64,000 bases of DNA from Gentiana macrophylla (taxonomy: Eukaryota > Streptophyta > Magnoliopsida > Gentianales > Gentianaceae). Each line of letters starts with the position of its first letter. Position 1 is the first letter of the stretch. The stretch spans positions 994,501 to 1,058,500 of the forward strand of contig CM047806.1 in the NCBI GenBank assembly GCA_026214975.1. Reading direction: 5' to 3'. Position numbers and translations under genes: made by a program. A model generated the notes under the pieces. That model searched no databases, had not been told where the DNA came from, and worked only from the letters and a program-made list of their open reading frames with translations. Below are positions 32,323 through 44,951 of the stretch, in pieces.

Positions 32323-33525
32323 ATGGCCCGCGCCGATCCACCTCCGGTGAGATCAGCTCAGCCGGCAACTAATTCAACCCAGATTTAGATTCCTTTCTCT
32401 ACTTTTTCTGTTGGTTCAATCTCAACTCCCTTGTATCAAGCCTCAGCTGCAGATTCAAGCTCAGTCAGCTCCACCACCATGGCTAGCCTGCTCAGCCCCA
32501 CCACAGCTCCGATGTACTCTTTTCCAGTCTCATATGCCGCTTACATGCAACCTCCAATTATATCAGGTCCCGGTTTTCCTAATACTGGGATACCTCCCAT
32601 TTCATCGTTTATGCAACCATTATGTACTCCGACTCGTCTTCTTGGATCAGCACCACCACCGTTCGGAGGTAATCTAAGTCAGAGCTGCACTGTCAAGCTT
32701 GACAGAAATAACTATTTGCTGTGGGAATCAACAATCCTACCAATTGTCAAGGGCCATCGTCTTGAGGGGCATCTTTCTGGAACCTCTGTCTGTCCACCAC
32801 AGTTTATTCCTGTTCCTGGCCTTGGATCAACTCTTAATCCGGCTTATGAGGACTGGAATGCTATAGATTCCCTGCTCATGGGATGGATAATGGCTTCTAT
32901 GACAAAACAAGCCTTAATGGAAGTTGTTGGTCTTACTACTGCCCATCAAGTATGGAGCCCTCTTGAAGCCTTGTTCAATAGTAGATCCAAGTCTAGGATG
33001 TTGGAATATAAATGAGCACTTACTAGGACTGATAAGGGATCCAAACCAATGATGGAATACCTTGCACTGATGAAGTCTTACTCAGACGGTTTAGCAGCTG
33101 CTGGATACCCAATTTCACAATCAGAACTCATTTTGGCTGCTCTTAGTGGGCTTGGCAAAGACTATGAATCTGTCATGGTCAACATCACCTCAAGGATTGG
33201 CTCATTATCCTCGCAAGATGTTCAATCCCAACTGGTCACACATGAAAGATTACTTGCTAGGTTTAATCCTTCTCCAACTCTAGATGATCCTGCACCCACA
33301 ACTCATCTAGTCACACAAAAATCTGGAGGTAGGGGCAAAGGCAACTCTTATGGCAACTCAAATCCAAACTCTGGTAGAGGAAACATAAGTTCTAATAGAG
33401 GCAGAGGAAGGAATCAAGACAACAGAGGGGGTGGAAGATCTGGTCCTAGGCCTGTCTGTCAAGTGTGTGGTAAAACATGACATATAGCTACATAATGCTA
33501 CCACATATATGATTCTTCATATACT
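32323..33525 (+). pseudogene. gag: Copia 2 gag, with stops
   Basis: The Met at 32323 (MARADPPPVRSAQPATN) hits a TAG at about 32386, then the same frame continues through SQSCTVKLDRNNYLLWES (about 32680) to AHQVWSPLEALF. A TGA at about 33013 is followed by EYLALMKSYSDGLAAAGYPIS. A Gly/Asn/Arg-rich linker (33330-33450) precedes the zinc knuckle CQVCGKT, in which stop codons fall before HIAT and the final Cys. The capsid core is recognisable but the gene is dead as read. Confidence 0.85.
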
Positions 33526-33603
33526 GGACCAGCTCCTAAAAACAATGGTAATTCCCAAAACTCTGGTAATAGATCTAATGCTGCCAATGTTGCCTCTGTA
33601 GAT

Positions 33604-34790
33604 ACCTTCTTGGATCCTAGTTGGTATGCAGATAGTGGTGCCTCAAGTCACATTGCATCTGATCTCAATAGTCTGCATCTAAGTTCTGGATATGAGGGTT
33701 CTGATGCCCTCACTGTAGGTAATGGTGAGTCTCTTAAAATTTCTCATGTAGGTCACTCCAAACTTACTACTAAACATGACTCCAAACTTGCCCTGAACAG
33801 TATTTTACATGTCCCTGATATTACAAAAAATCTCCCAAGTGTTTCTAAGCTTACTTCTGATAATCTTGTTTTCTTGAATTTCACTCTGATTGCTGTTTTG
33901 TGAAGGATCTAACTACCAAGAAATTTCTTATGGAAGGAACACTTAGGATGGACTCTATCAAATGCATCTCCCTTCCATCCAAAGCTTTTGGAAATGCTTC
34001 TGCTGGTTCTTCCACATATGGTCAATCTTGTTCTAGTTCCAATAAGGCTGCTGATCAGCATTCTGCTCTTGTTATATTTAGAAGTGATAAAGCCAATGTT
34101 TGGCATAGGAGACTAGGACACCCTTCTACTAGGGTTTTAACTATTGTTTTGAATTATTGTAATGAATCTATTGCTATAAATGAGAAATTTTCCTTTTGTG
34201 AAGCTTTGTTGTTATGGCAAACAGCATGCCCTACCTTATTCTCTGTCTATTACCAAAACATCTGTGCCCTTTGACACTTGTTTATTCTGACTTATGGGGC
34301 CCTGTCCCAGTTAGTTCTTCCTCTGGATATATCTATAATATTGCCTTTGTGGATGATTATACCAGGTATACATGGATATTTCCTCTTAAACTCAAATCCG
34401 AAGCCTTAACAGCCTTTCTTCACTTTAAGAAACAAGTTCACACTCAGTTTAATTCCTCTATTAAATGCCTCTAAACTGACTGGGGGAGAATTTAGATCTT
34501 TCAAACCTGTCCTTAAAGATGCAGGTATTCAGTTTAGGCACCCTTGTCCTCATACTTATGCTCAAAATGGGAAAGTTGAAAGAAAACATAGAGCCATTGT
34601 AGAAATTGGGCTTACCCTCTTAGCTCAAGCATCCATGCCCTTAAAATTCTAGCGGGAGAGATTCTTACACTCTGTTAGACTGATAAACTATTTGCCTACT
34701 CCAGTTTTACAAAACAAAACTCCTTTTGAGTGTCTCTTTGGCAAAGTTCCTAACTATGGCATGCTTAGAGTCTTTGGTTGCACATGATAT
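33604..34790 (+). pseudogene. pol (PR-IN): Copia 2 protease and integrase, broken
   Basis: Protease WYADSGASSHIASD at about 33622. GAG-pre-integrase WHRRLGHPSTRVL at about 34100. Integrase: YSDLWGPVP (first Asp, about 34286), FVDDYTRYTWIF, a frameshift near 34474, then TDWG (second Asp, about 34477) and NGKVERKH (Glu, about 34570) in other frames, then LRVFGCT at about 34770. Stops at 34271, 34474 and 34650. Confidence 0.85.
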
Positions 34791-36186
34791 CCCTATCTCA
34801 TACTCTATCACACTAGGAAGTTCCAGTTTCATTCCCAGAGGTGTACTCACCTAGGTCTTAGCCCTAATCAAAAGGGATATCTATGCCTTGATTCTAATGG
34901 GAGAGTGTATGTTTCTAGAGATGTTATATTTGATGAAAACTCATTTCCCTATTCTAAGTCTAGTGATGTCATTACATCACCTCATCCTAGTCCCACCAAT
35001 GTTAATTCTGAACTTGTTCTACCTCATCCAATCCCTCATACATCTCCTCCATCCTCCTCTAATAACCCCAGTCTTCTGCTTTGTCCAATTTCAATAGTCC
35101 TCACAGGTCTAAATCTGTGGTTTCCCCAACTCCTTCCTCACCATTGTTGTCCTCCACTCACATAAGTTCCAACTATGGCTATCAAAACCTCTATACCCCT
35201 CTTTATTCTCCCACTCCTTCCCCTTTGGCTGCTTCTGATAGCATTGGCCAATCCAGCATGTCTCACACTCAAAGTCCTCCCTCATTTATTCTTCAACCTT
35301 CCTTCTCACCACCACCTCCCTTCAATCTCCTCCTAAGGTCCCTAATCAACATCCTATGCAAACCTGGGCCAAAAGTGGAATCTTCAAACCAAAGACTTTT
35401 TCTTACCTTGCTACTTCTTCCCTGTCTCCTCATTCACCTGAACCTACATCCAGATTGGAAACAGGCTATGCAAGATGAGTACAATACTCTCATGAGGAAT
35501 CACACAAGGGATTTAGTGCCTAGGTCCCAGGCACATCATTTGGTGGACAACAGATGTGTATTCAAACTCAAATTTAATCTAGATGGCACTGTGCACAAAC
35601 ACAAGGCTAGGTTAGTAGCAAAAGGGTTTATTCAAACCCCAGGGCTGGACTATTATAAAACTTTTAGTCTTGTTGCCAAGGCCTCTACTATCAGAATCAT
35701 CCTAGCTCTTGTTGTTGCTCTGGATTGGCCTATTAAACAGGTAGACATAAATAATGCTTTTCTCAATGGGACACTCTTTGAATCTGTTTTTATGAAGCAA
35801 CCTGAAGGTTTCATTGATAACAGTAAACCCGACTTTATGTGTCATCTCAAGAAGGCCATCTGTGGTCTTAAACAGGCACCATGGGCTTGGTTTGATGAGC
35901 TAAAGAAGCAACTTCTTGCCTGGATTTTTTCACAATCAAAGGCTGATCCCTCCTTATTTATTTTTCACCATGGTCAAACTCATCTGTGTGTTCTTGTCTA
36001 TGTAGATGACATTATAATCACAGGTAATAACACTGGACAGATCCAGCACTTTATTCAGGCCCTTAATTCCAGGTTTGCTCTTAAATATCTGGGGGATATA
36101 CGCCATTTTCTGGGAGTACAAGCAGTCAAGAATGAGTTTGGACTCTACCTGTCTCAACATACCTATGCCAAGCAACTTCTGGTGAA
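34791..36186 (+). pseudogene. pol (RT): Copia 2 integrase tail and reverse transcriptase
   Basis: A Ser/Pro-rich integrase-RT linker (about 34970-35440) precedes RT. One open frame of 369 residues (35081-36190) holds HPDWKQAMQDEYNTLM, HKARLVAKGFIQTPGLDYYKTFS, KQVDINNAFLNG, KAICGLKQAPWAWF and the catalytic VYVDDIIIT (about 35998). This is the longest intact domain in the window. It ends abruptly at QLLVN where about 30 codons expected before the RNase H connection are missing. Confidence 0.88.
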
Positions 36187-36845
36187 TTGATGAAAAATCC
36201 AACCCTCTACAGAAGTAAAATTGGGGCCCTTCAGTACTTAACTTTCTCCAGGCGTGATATGGCCTTTGCTATTAATTACTTGAGTCAGCATATGCAAGCT
36301 CCTACTGTATCACACTGGCAGGCTGTCAAACATCTCCTATGTTATGTTAAAGGTACTCTTCATCATGGTTTGCTGTTTAAACCTGCACAACTCTTGAATA
36401 TTCATACCTTCAGTGATGCTGACCGGGGGTGTGATACAGAGGACAGAAGACCGGTTGCTTCATATTGTGTGTACTTGGCTGGTTCACTGGTTTCTTGGTC
36501 ATAAAAAAAACATGTTGTGGCCCGCTCAAGTACAGAATCTGAATACAGGGCCCTTGCAAATGCAACATCAGAAACACAGTGGCTATTGAATGTTCTGTCT
36601 GAGCTGAAGTTAAAACCTATTGCAAAACCAATCTTATGGTGTGATAATCTTGGTGTTGGAGCACTTGCACACAATCCAGTATTGCATTCTAGAGTCAAAC
36701 ACATTGAGTTAGATGTTCATTTTGTCAGGGACAAAGTTATGCAGAATCAGGTGGCTGTGAAATATGTACCTTCCTTTGATCAGATTGCTGATGCTTTGAC
36801 AAAGCCATTGAATGCTACTATGTTACCTACTACAGAGACAAACTA
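36187..36845 (+). pseudogene. pol (RNH): Copia 2 RNase H
   Basis: YRSKIGALQYLTFSRRDMAFAINYLSQHM, FSDADRGCDTEDRRPVASYCVYL (Asp), then a TAA at about 36502, then ARSSTESEYRALANATSE (Glu), LWCDNLGVGALA (Asp) and FDQIADALTKPL. The catalytic acids are present, but a stop divides the domain. Confidence 0.86.
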
Positions 36846-36880
36846 AATGTGGCCTCTACCCCATTTGGTGTGAGGGGGAA

Positions 36881-37094
36881 TGTTAGAATATAAAGGACCT
36901 GAATGTATTTATGTATTTGTGTGTGTACCTAATATGTTATCTATGGTACACCTAGGCTAGACACTTGGCAGTGAGATAGCTATGCAGTTAGATTGTGTGG
37001 GACCACTGTGTTGTACTTAAGAATACACTGGTGTATCAGAATTATCAAGCAATGAATTATTATCCTATCTAGCTAACTACTCTCTATTCAATCT
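36881..37094 (+). repeat. 3' LTR of copia 2, 214 bp
   Basis: TGTTAGAATATAAAGGACC ... CTATTCAATCT, preceded by the PPT GTGAGGGGGA. TSD AAACA follows. Confidence 0.87.
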
Positions 37095-37099
37095 AAACA

Positions 37100-38354
37100 T
37101 ACTAATATTCAATTTATATCTCGCATAAAACTTTGGAGACAACACAGTGTAGTATTAGATTGTGTCTCAACTTTGTTTTTAAAGAAGTGTAAAATAAACA
37201 TAAAATATAAAATGTTGAACTCCAACCAAATGGTCCCCCGTCACCCATTTCATACGATTATTGTAGAATGTAAACTGAAACATGTGTCTCGATGGTTCAA
37301 TGTATTCATTTTGCATTTAAACCTTTCACTTAAGGTTTTTTTTTGCAGAAAGTGATCGTTCCGTACATGATTCGAACATCAAAACTCTAGTTAGGCTAGG
37401 ATTCAAATCTTCATACCCCAGTTATACTAAATTGTCACTACTACACCCAAATTATTTAACAACCCAGTTATGCCCACGAGAACATAAATGTAAAATATAA
37501 TTGATGTGGAAGGTGGAATGAGGAAAAAAAAATTATGGTATAAACGATTGTACCAAGTGATATATATTAGAGCATAACAATTTTCACGTAATACACCTAT
37601 AGATATGAAAATTTTATGCGATAAATTAAATATGTCACATAATACATTTGTCCTAAGTTGAAATTTATTTTATATTATATCCTATCAAAGTATCAAGGAA
37701 TAATATAAAAATAAAAAATTGATTAAAATCTCTTAAGATAAATATAGAGATTTAATCCATTTATAGCAAATGGATAATGTAGACAATACAAAGAAATATA
37801 TGTGACACACTATATTGGTCGCACATTACATATGTCATTAAATTTAAATTATTTTGTATTATTTCCTATATATAATATTAGGAAATAATATATAATTGAT
37901 TAAATCATAAAGTCTCTTGAAATATAAAATAGAGATTTTACTGATTTATATTAAATGCACCTCCACCAAAGGCTCTTCTCCAACATTATAAATAGGAGGG
38001 GGTATTGGTCATCTGAAAGGATATACACAACAAGAAGAGGTAAGAAACAACAACAATAGAGGAGAAGACACTTGAAAGAGTTGGTAAAATCATCAACAAA
38101 GGAGGCACACAGAAGAGAAAGTTGGTGCAATCATCTTCACAGAATAAGTGGAGGAAATCAACATGAAGAAAAGTTGGTGAAAAGCAACAAGGAAATTGGT
38201 GAAAGAAGAACGCCAAGAGCTCTACAACAAACACCAAAGACAATGAAGATCTTCCAAGCAAATGAGGAAGATTGAGGAGCACCAGCAACACCAGAAGAAG
38301 TTGTCTTCAAAGTTCTTGAAATGGAGGAAAAATATCGAAAGCTTCGAAGTGCCA
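37100..38354 (+). other. Upstream half of an unidentified transcription-unit-like repeat
   Basis: AT-rich. Two diverged copies of a roughly 170-bp block lie at about 37627-37770 and 37825-37960 (CACATAATACAT/CACATTACATA, ATAGAGATTTAATCC/ATAGAGATTTTACTG). A TATA box TATAAATA is at 37987-37994, followed by a purine-rich stretch with no ORF of note. Continues at 61359 beyond Athila A. It could be a solo LTR starting near 37558 (TGATATATA, preceded by ACCAA). Confidence 0.45.
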
Positions 38355-39947
38355 TGATTGAGGTCAAGTTAAATTATTAACTCGATGCCTACTAACACAC
38401 TAGCAAGAGAACTAGGTTCAATTGTAGTATAGCTAGATAGAGTCGAGGTCGATCCCACAGAGACTCGGCACAAATAAAACACAACTTTATCCTATTAGAA
38501 CTAAATTGAAAGGCGGTCTATGACCAACTAAATGCGATAAATAAAATAGTGACAACCACAAGACACAAAAAAAGACCACAAAGACAGGACTAAAGACTAC
38601 TAAAACACGGATAATACGGTTGATATTATCTAAACAAATAGTATTGATTACGCTAGTAGATTATAACTCCCCATGTGAATTAGGATGATAACGAGACAAA
38701 ACAAACGTTAAGGATTAATTATTATGACTACGGAGTCATCCCCAAGGTAGATTTAGCTCCGGTTAGGCCCTCTAAATCATCGTGCCTCCATTACGTGACT
38801 TCGCTTTTTAATGCCTCCATCTCATATAACCCGACACAATTACGAAACTAGGGATGCCGGTATAAACCGTAACCTCATCTAAGCAACATTCCTAGGGTAA
38901 AGGCGTACTTCTTAGATGCCGATTCAATCTATATCCTAAGTAACAATCACTTTTTGGGTTTCATGTTAAATTATGATGACAAATAATTAAGTTGATCAGG
39001 TTTAATTACTTGTTTTAATTCCAATTCATAGAATCTGACGTAGTCGAAGCCGATCATAATATTGCCCTACACATCACCACGCTCGGACGACCGAACGACA
39101 GCACTCGGGCGACCGAATGACATGTCTCGGTCGACCGAACACAATTCTGTGTAGGTACAAATCATGATTACTTCTTAACGTTTTTAACCTACACACATGG
39201 GTTCGTAAATTAATCTACATCACGCAATCAATACAAGAAAAACTACTCCATAATAAATTATAACAGATCTACGAATAAAGATTGCATAATTGAATAGTCA
39301 TACCCTCGAGAAGCGCGAGTGACTCCCACTTTTTAATCGCTCCCAACCGGAGAATCCGATGAATCCACAATGAATGAACATAAAGGAAAGTAAAGAAAAA
39401 CTAAAAACTCAAATTGTATAAATTGTTTTGTGTTGTAGTGGTGTGTTCTCAACATCGTGGCTGCTGTTTATATAGGAGTTGTGGCCGACATAGGGAGAAT
39501 CCAGAAGATTGACATGCATTTATCAAATTAGGCTCGGGTGACCGAACCTGCACGCTCGATCGACCGAATGGCTAGGCTCGGTCGACCGTGCCTTCCCTTG
39601 TTACGCGTTTTCACTCCGCTTTTTCTGACTTGTTCCCCACTCCATGCTTTTAAATTGATCTGATTAATCTTTTCTTCAATGCTCCGACTTTCTTCTCTTT
39701 TATCTTGAGATTTCTCGATTGCGTGATAATTATCTTCCCGATTCGTTACGATCTGCAAAAATCAGTATTTATCACACAATTAATTGCTCTTTTATAATAA
39801 AAACGGCTAAATACCAATTATCACATTAATAATCACTTATCATTAAATAATAAATATAAATACGTGATTTAATACGAAATATATATAATTAACTCTGATT
39901 TAAGGTTATAATTGATGACATAAATAGGTATATTTTAATCATCATCA
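38355..39947 (-). repeat. 3' LTR of Athila A, 1593 bp
   Basis: In + coordinates it starts TGATTGAGGTCAAG and ends ATCATCATCA. TATATAA box (- strand) near 39468-39474; CTCGG..CCGA-type palindromes upstream of it (39531-39590) and a second cluster at 39081-39140. PPT complement AAATGCCCCACTTAAACTT follows at 39948. Confidence 0.9.
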
Positions 39948-41404
39948 AAATGCCCCACTTAAACTTTGCTTCGTCCCGAACAAAGCATCAATAAGTCATT
40001 CCCCAAGACAACATTTTCCGTGGTCAACTCATACTTACACAAGAAACTCGAGTCAACTCATACCAGCCATGCTCATCAGATAAGCATTATTCACTACTCG
40101 CTATGAATCGAAGTGATTGTGTGCATGTGCATTGGTTTTATATAAATGTAGCAAGATTAGAGCTTATGCAGACTTCATATCAAAATCCACCAACATCAGC
40201 ATTCATACTTCTTGTGCCTCGCATTGGTTAAAGCACTAGAACAATAAGCAAGAGCGTATCTATAGGGTTTTTGGACTTGGAGACCGAGTACTACTCAAAG
40301 CCTCTAAAAATTCGAAATTTTTTCAATTTTGCATATTTTTCGAATACTACTAATCTCAAGGAAGAAAACATTTCATAGAGTATCCCCCTATCTTAGATTA
40401 AGCATAGCATCGAATATTACCACAAGCGCGGGCTACTTTGGTAATGTTACTACAAGCCCAGTGTTTTAATGCATTGTCAAAACAGTACGCGTCCCAAGCT
40501 TATTACTCCGCTTTTGTTGGCTAGAAGATCAGAATACATCAGTCGACAAATATCGATATTAGGTCCTCATAACCAATTATCTACGCAATGTACACAAACT
40601 CTTTCAATTATTATAACTCATGTGGTACTAAGCGATTAATATGTTGAGTAGTTGAACAATACCTAACTACTTGCAATTGTTGGCATGAATATCCTTAAGT
40701 TTACTAACAATTTATCGCAAAAGTATAATATGACCACGTACTCACGCAACTTGGTTCATTTCCTATCAATTCTAAGTATAAGAACTTCACAAGTTTAAGG
40801 GTACGAGTTAAACAACTTGGCATTTATCCATAAAAATTTTTAAATTTGGCTCAATATTGTCTCAGTATTCCGTTCCCCTTGACTTTTTCAACATATATTT
40901 TCAACATACAAATAAGTCCCTGCCCCCATCAAACATGGCATTGTCCTCAATGACAAAAATAAATGAGAGTGCAAGATGAAAGACTTAGCTCTGGAAACGG
41001 TTCCCAAGTAAAGGAACAATATTGGAGTAATCATCAGCACATCGTGGAGAGACGGACACATCCTGTATAAGCAAACAAGCTCCATGAAATCGTCAAATAC
41101 CATGTCTATGGAAGTTATAAAATAATGTGGCAGTAATTAGATATAAATATCTAAACACAGTTCAAGCCACTTTACTTTATGCTGCCATGGACAAGACCAA
41201 AAGGGATTTAAACCTAAATAAAAAACTCACATGACGGCTATCAAGGAAAAAACCTCGTTTATTCCGAACTTAGACTCGGAACATGGCGAGATGAAAAAAA
41301 CCGTGATAGGCGCATGCTACTTTATTAAAAAGAAAAACGAAAAAGATAGTTATAGGTAGTAGTTCTAAATTTATAGTCGCTAGCTCGACTCAGTTCAAGA
41401 TGGC
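39948..41404 (-). other. 3' non-coding region of Athila A
   Basis: Between the integrase end and the PPT. No ORF with recognisable motifs; the frame 40888-41103 has none. Athila elements often have an accessory ORF here; it is absent or unrecognisable. Confidence 0.6.
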
Positions 41405-42828
41405 TTATTCATAGGCAGGGTCATCGAGGTACAAAACCTCCTCCTCAGCATCAGGCGGAAGCCCGTGATAATGCTTCACACGATGTCCATTGACCCTAAA
41501 TCTGGACCCGTCTTTGAAATTGAATAGCTCCACCGCTCCAGAAGGAAAGACTTGTTGTACTTGAAATGGGCCACACCATCTTGATTTTAACTTACCCGGG
41601 AAGAGTCTTAAGCGCGAATTGTACAAGAGAACCAGATCACCCTCTTGAAAGGTCCTATCCAGAATCTTTTTGTCATGGAACTTCTTCGTGCGCTCTTTGA
41701 AAATCTTGGCATTCTCGTATGCCTCTAAACGAAACTCCTCCAGGCGAGTTAATTCTAACATCCTCTTCTCACCGCCAACGTTTCATCAAAATTTAGCATC
41801 CTTGTGCCCCACATGGCCCGGTGCTCCAGCCCACACAGTAGATGACATGCCTTTCCAAAAACATCTTATACGGTGACATTCCAATCGAGGTTTTATATGC
41901 AGTCCTATAAGCCCATAAAGCGTCGTCTAAACGTAACGACCAATCCTTCCTAGTCGTATTGACAGTTTTCTCCAGGATACGCTTTATCTCTCGATTGGTG
42001 ACTTCTACCTGTCCACTAGTCTGGGGGTGATATGCGGTTGCTAGCGTATGTCGAACCCCATACTTAATCATCGACCTCTCAAAAGGTTTATTACAAAAAT
42101 GACTACCATTGTCGCTATAATCGCCTACTAGGCGTCCCAAACCTTGTAAAAATATTCTTTTCAAGAATCTAACCACAACCCTAGCATCGTTAGTAGGGAA
42201 GCAATGGCCTCAACCCATTTGGATACATAATCAACAAAGAACTAAGATATATCGGTTAGATAGTGATGAAGTGAAGGGTCCAACGAAATCTATTCCCCAA
42301 CATCAAAAGTTCTACTTCTAAGATGCTCTTAAGTGGCATCTCATTCCTCCGTGAAATATTTCCTGTCATTTGACAAGCATGACATGCTCTTGCATATTGG
42401 TGTGCATCCTTAAACAATGTCGGCCAATAAAAACCGCATTGGAGGACCTTGGCCGCAGATTTTTCTCCACCGTAGTGTCCTCCAACTTCATAAGAATGAC
42501 AATGCTTCAGGATATCATTATACTCTTCCTCGGGCACACACCTTCGAAAAACATTATCAGATCCTAGCTTAAACAAATAAGGCTCATCCCAATAATAGTG
42601 TCTAAGATCTTTAAAGAATTTTTTTCTTTCTTGGACAGTGAGATTTGATGGTAGGTACTTTGCGGATAGATAATTAACAAACAAACTAAACCATGGTTGC
42701 TTCTTCTCCTTCACAACCTCTATTCGCGAAGAAACTGCAACACAATCATCATGTCCCCCGATGGTGGTGATGGAGAAAAGTTGTTCATCAGGAAAATATT
42801 CTCCTATCTCAGGTAAATCCTCACCATC
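41405..42828 (-). pseudogene. pol (IN): Athila A integrase, frameshifted
   Basis: On the - strand: N-terminal zinc region HCHSYEVGGHYGGEKSAAKVLQCGFYWPTLF and CHACQMTGN (42540-42360); core Asp in a frameshifted GIDFVGP-like stretch (about 42290-42265); second Asp in [10 protein letters not shown] (about 42110); Glu in [11 protein letters not shown] (about 42020); then [16 protein letters not shown]. The C-terminal frame 41761-41405 has VLLYNSRLRLFPGKLKSRWCGPFQV. At least two frameshifts. The segment directly continues the RNase H that ends at 55237. Confidence 0.88.
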
Positions 42829-44307
42829 TGTTAAGGGTGAAAATCTATGAATTATAAGGATATATTTTACGATGTTTTTCCTCTATATTGTATAATTTGC
42901 ATAATAAATGGTCTTTATATTAAAATATTGAGCAAACGGTATTTTTGACGGCTTAATCGCAATATCAATATATTTATGTGATTTCATGGTTAAATTATGA
43001 TTATTTGAATATTATTACAGTTTGCGATGTTTTCCATGTGTTATAGGTATGATTATTGTGCTCAAATGATGATCAAAAGGATTAAAATTCGAGCTATGTG
43101 TTTTAAAGAAAGAGATAATGATCAAGTGGAAGAGGAAAAGAGATAAACATGTGAAAATCGCATTAGACTCAACACGAACGGGCGTTCACAAAATCAAACG
43201 AGCGTTCGGAGGGTCGATTTCAATCTGAAGTCTTGAGGCGCTTGATGGACGAGCGGTCACTTGGCGTCCCAAGCATTATGGACGGGCGTCGGAAAGAGTG
43301 GACGAGCGTCGGATTGCCGACTTCTCGCCACCGCCTCGATTTCTATAAATAGCGGCGTGTTTCACATCCATAATACGGACTTGAACCCTAAATTTCTAGG
43401 GGCGGCTTTGGTCGCGATTTTACACTTTTTATTTCGATTTTATGCAACTTTAAATTCGATCAAAGTAGGCTAGTTTTATGTTATTTTTCGCTTTTACGGG
43501 TTGTTGAGGATGCTCGGAGGCTAGAACCTCCTTCAAACGAGAATTGTGAAGCCATCGACATTGAATTGATCTATTTATTTCGACTTTTCTTGTGAGTATT
43601 TACTACGGTTGTTTCTTATCTATGCATATTCTTGTTTTAACGCAATTATATTGGAAGATATGTTGTATGCTTGATATGTTATTGTTTGATGGAAATCTTG
43701 AATAGCATAGATCACCATAGATAAGAATAGTTCATTAGATTTACATTAACGGAAGTTAGTAAGTCTAAAAACTAGATCGCTAACGTAAAAGTTGACACCT
43801 TTGATCTTTTTAACGTGTTAATTTAGTATTGGAAGATACTAGGTTAATAGATGGATTGCCCAAGGAATTAGGAGTTCATGTTTAGGTAAGGTGAATCACA
43901 ACCTAAGTAAATACCACGTAAAATCGAGATAGTAGATCAATGCATGTTGATAGGTGGATCAATCCTCGTTTGTCTTTTATAAACTTGATTTACAATCCTC
44001 ATAGCTTAGTTTAGATTAGTTAATTTATTTTCCTGCACTTTTAGTTTATTTTTATCGCTTTCAATCTCTCCTAGCATTGGATTAATCTCCTCTGTCTAGT
44101 TATTTTTTGCATATTTGTTTAGTTAGTTATTCGTTAGGTTAGTAATCGTGACAATAGTTAGTTAAAAACAAAAGCTAGGGTTAACATTCGTCTAGTTCCC
44201 CGTAAGATCGACCCGGCATAGCCTCCATACTACGATCCTTATACTTGAGGTTAACCGGTTTATAAATATTTATTACTTGTTTATTCGCATTAGATAAATC
44301 CGGGACA
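42829..44307 (+). repeat. 5' LTR of Athila B, 1479 bp
   Basis: Near-identical to 53753-55236. TATAAATA at 43344-43351; GGACG..CGTCC-type motifs at about 43184-43316 directly upstream. Differences from the 3' LTR concentrate at CTG/CAG sites. Confidence 0.92.
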
Positions 44308-44313
44308 AGTTTT

Positions 44314-44331
44314 TGGCGCCGTTGCCGGGGA
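44314..44331 (+). other. PBS of Athila B (tRNA-Asp type)
   Basis: TGGCGCCGTTGCCGGGGA, six bases after the LTR end, the usual Athila primer site. Confidence 0.88.
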
Positions 44332-44585
44332 ACCGGACGGTTTGTCTAGTTTTTGTTTTTGTTTATTTTTTCGTTTTTGTTTTTTTTCTGTGTTTTAATC
44401 CCTGTTTTTAGGTCAATTTCTAGGAAGATTAACCTTTAAGTAGTTAGGATATTAGTGTTTTAGATTAGGGTTAAAGTCTCTGTTTAGTGATTAGTTTTTT
44501 TTTTTCCCCTGTTTTCCCGCTCTGCTTTCTTTACTTTTCTCTACATTGCGAATCGTTTTCGTTCTTTTTCTGGAAAATTTTGCAT

Positions 44586-44790
44586 ATGAACGAGCGTTCA
44601 TACCTATGAACGCCCGTCCACTGTAAAAATTTCAATCATGTATCAATTTCTGACCTGTAGACGAGCGTTCATACATCTGGACGCCCGTCCAAAGGAATTC
44701 TGAAAAATCGGACGAGCGTTCATATTTTGAACGCCCGTCCATTTTGAAAACCAGGCAGACGCTCATTCATATTTTTGGACGCCCGTCCGT
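44586..44790 (+). repeat. Leader array of paired palindromic 12-mers (Athila B)
   Basis: Four pairs of a (G/A)ACGAGCGTTC-type motif and a (G/A)ACGCCCGTCC motif, separated by about 8-10 bases within pairs and about 30-45 between pairs. Core form is G(G/A)ACG-NN-CGT(C/T)C. Same motif as upstream of the LTR TATA box. Confidence 0.85.
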
Positions 44791-44951
44791 CTGCCTCTCT
44801 CGGTCTCTTCTCTTTCTTTTTCCTAGGTCTTGATAATAGTTCTAGTTTTTTTTTTTAATCTTTTAGATAGATTCTTAGGTTTCCTTTTCGTAGTTTAGGT
44901 TTTTAATTTTGTAGTTTATAGGTTTTGTTCAATTGAGTTGGGTTTCGGTTT

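Larger units (their letters stand above)
32132..37094 (+). mobile_element. Ty1/copia element 2 with short LTRs (Ale/Retrofit-like), degenerate
   Basis: The 5' LTR is 32132-32304 and the 3' LTR 36881-37094. AAACA flanks both sides (32127-32131, 37095-37099). PBS TGGTATCGGAGCC starts at 32305. Total length 4963 bp and LTRs of about 200 bp fit the compact Ale/Retrofit group; the gag motif NNYLLWESTILPIVKGHRLEGHL agrees. Order gag, protease, integrase, RT, RNase H. Stops and a pol deletion make it defective. Confidence 0.9.
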
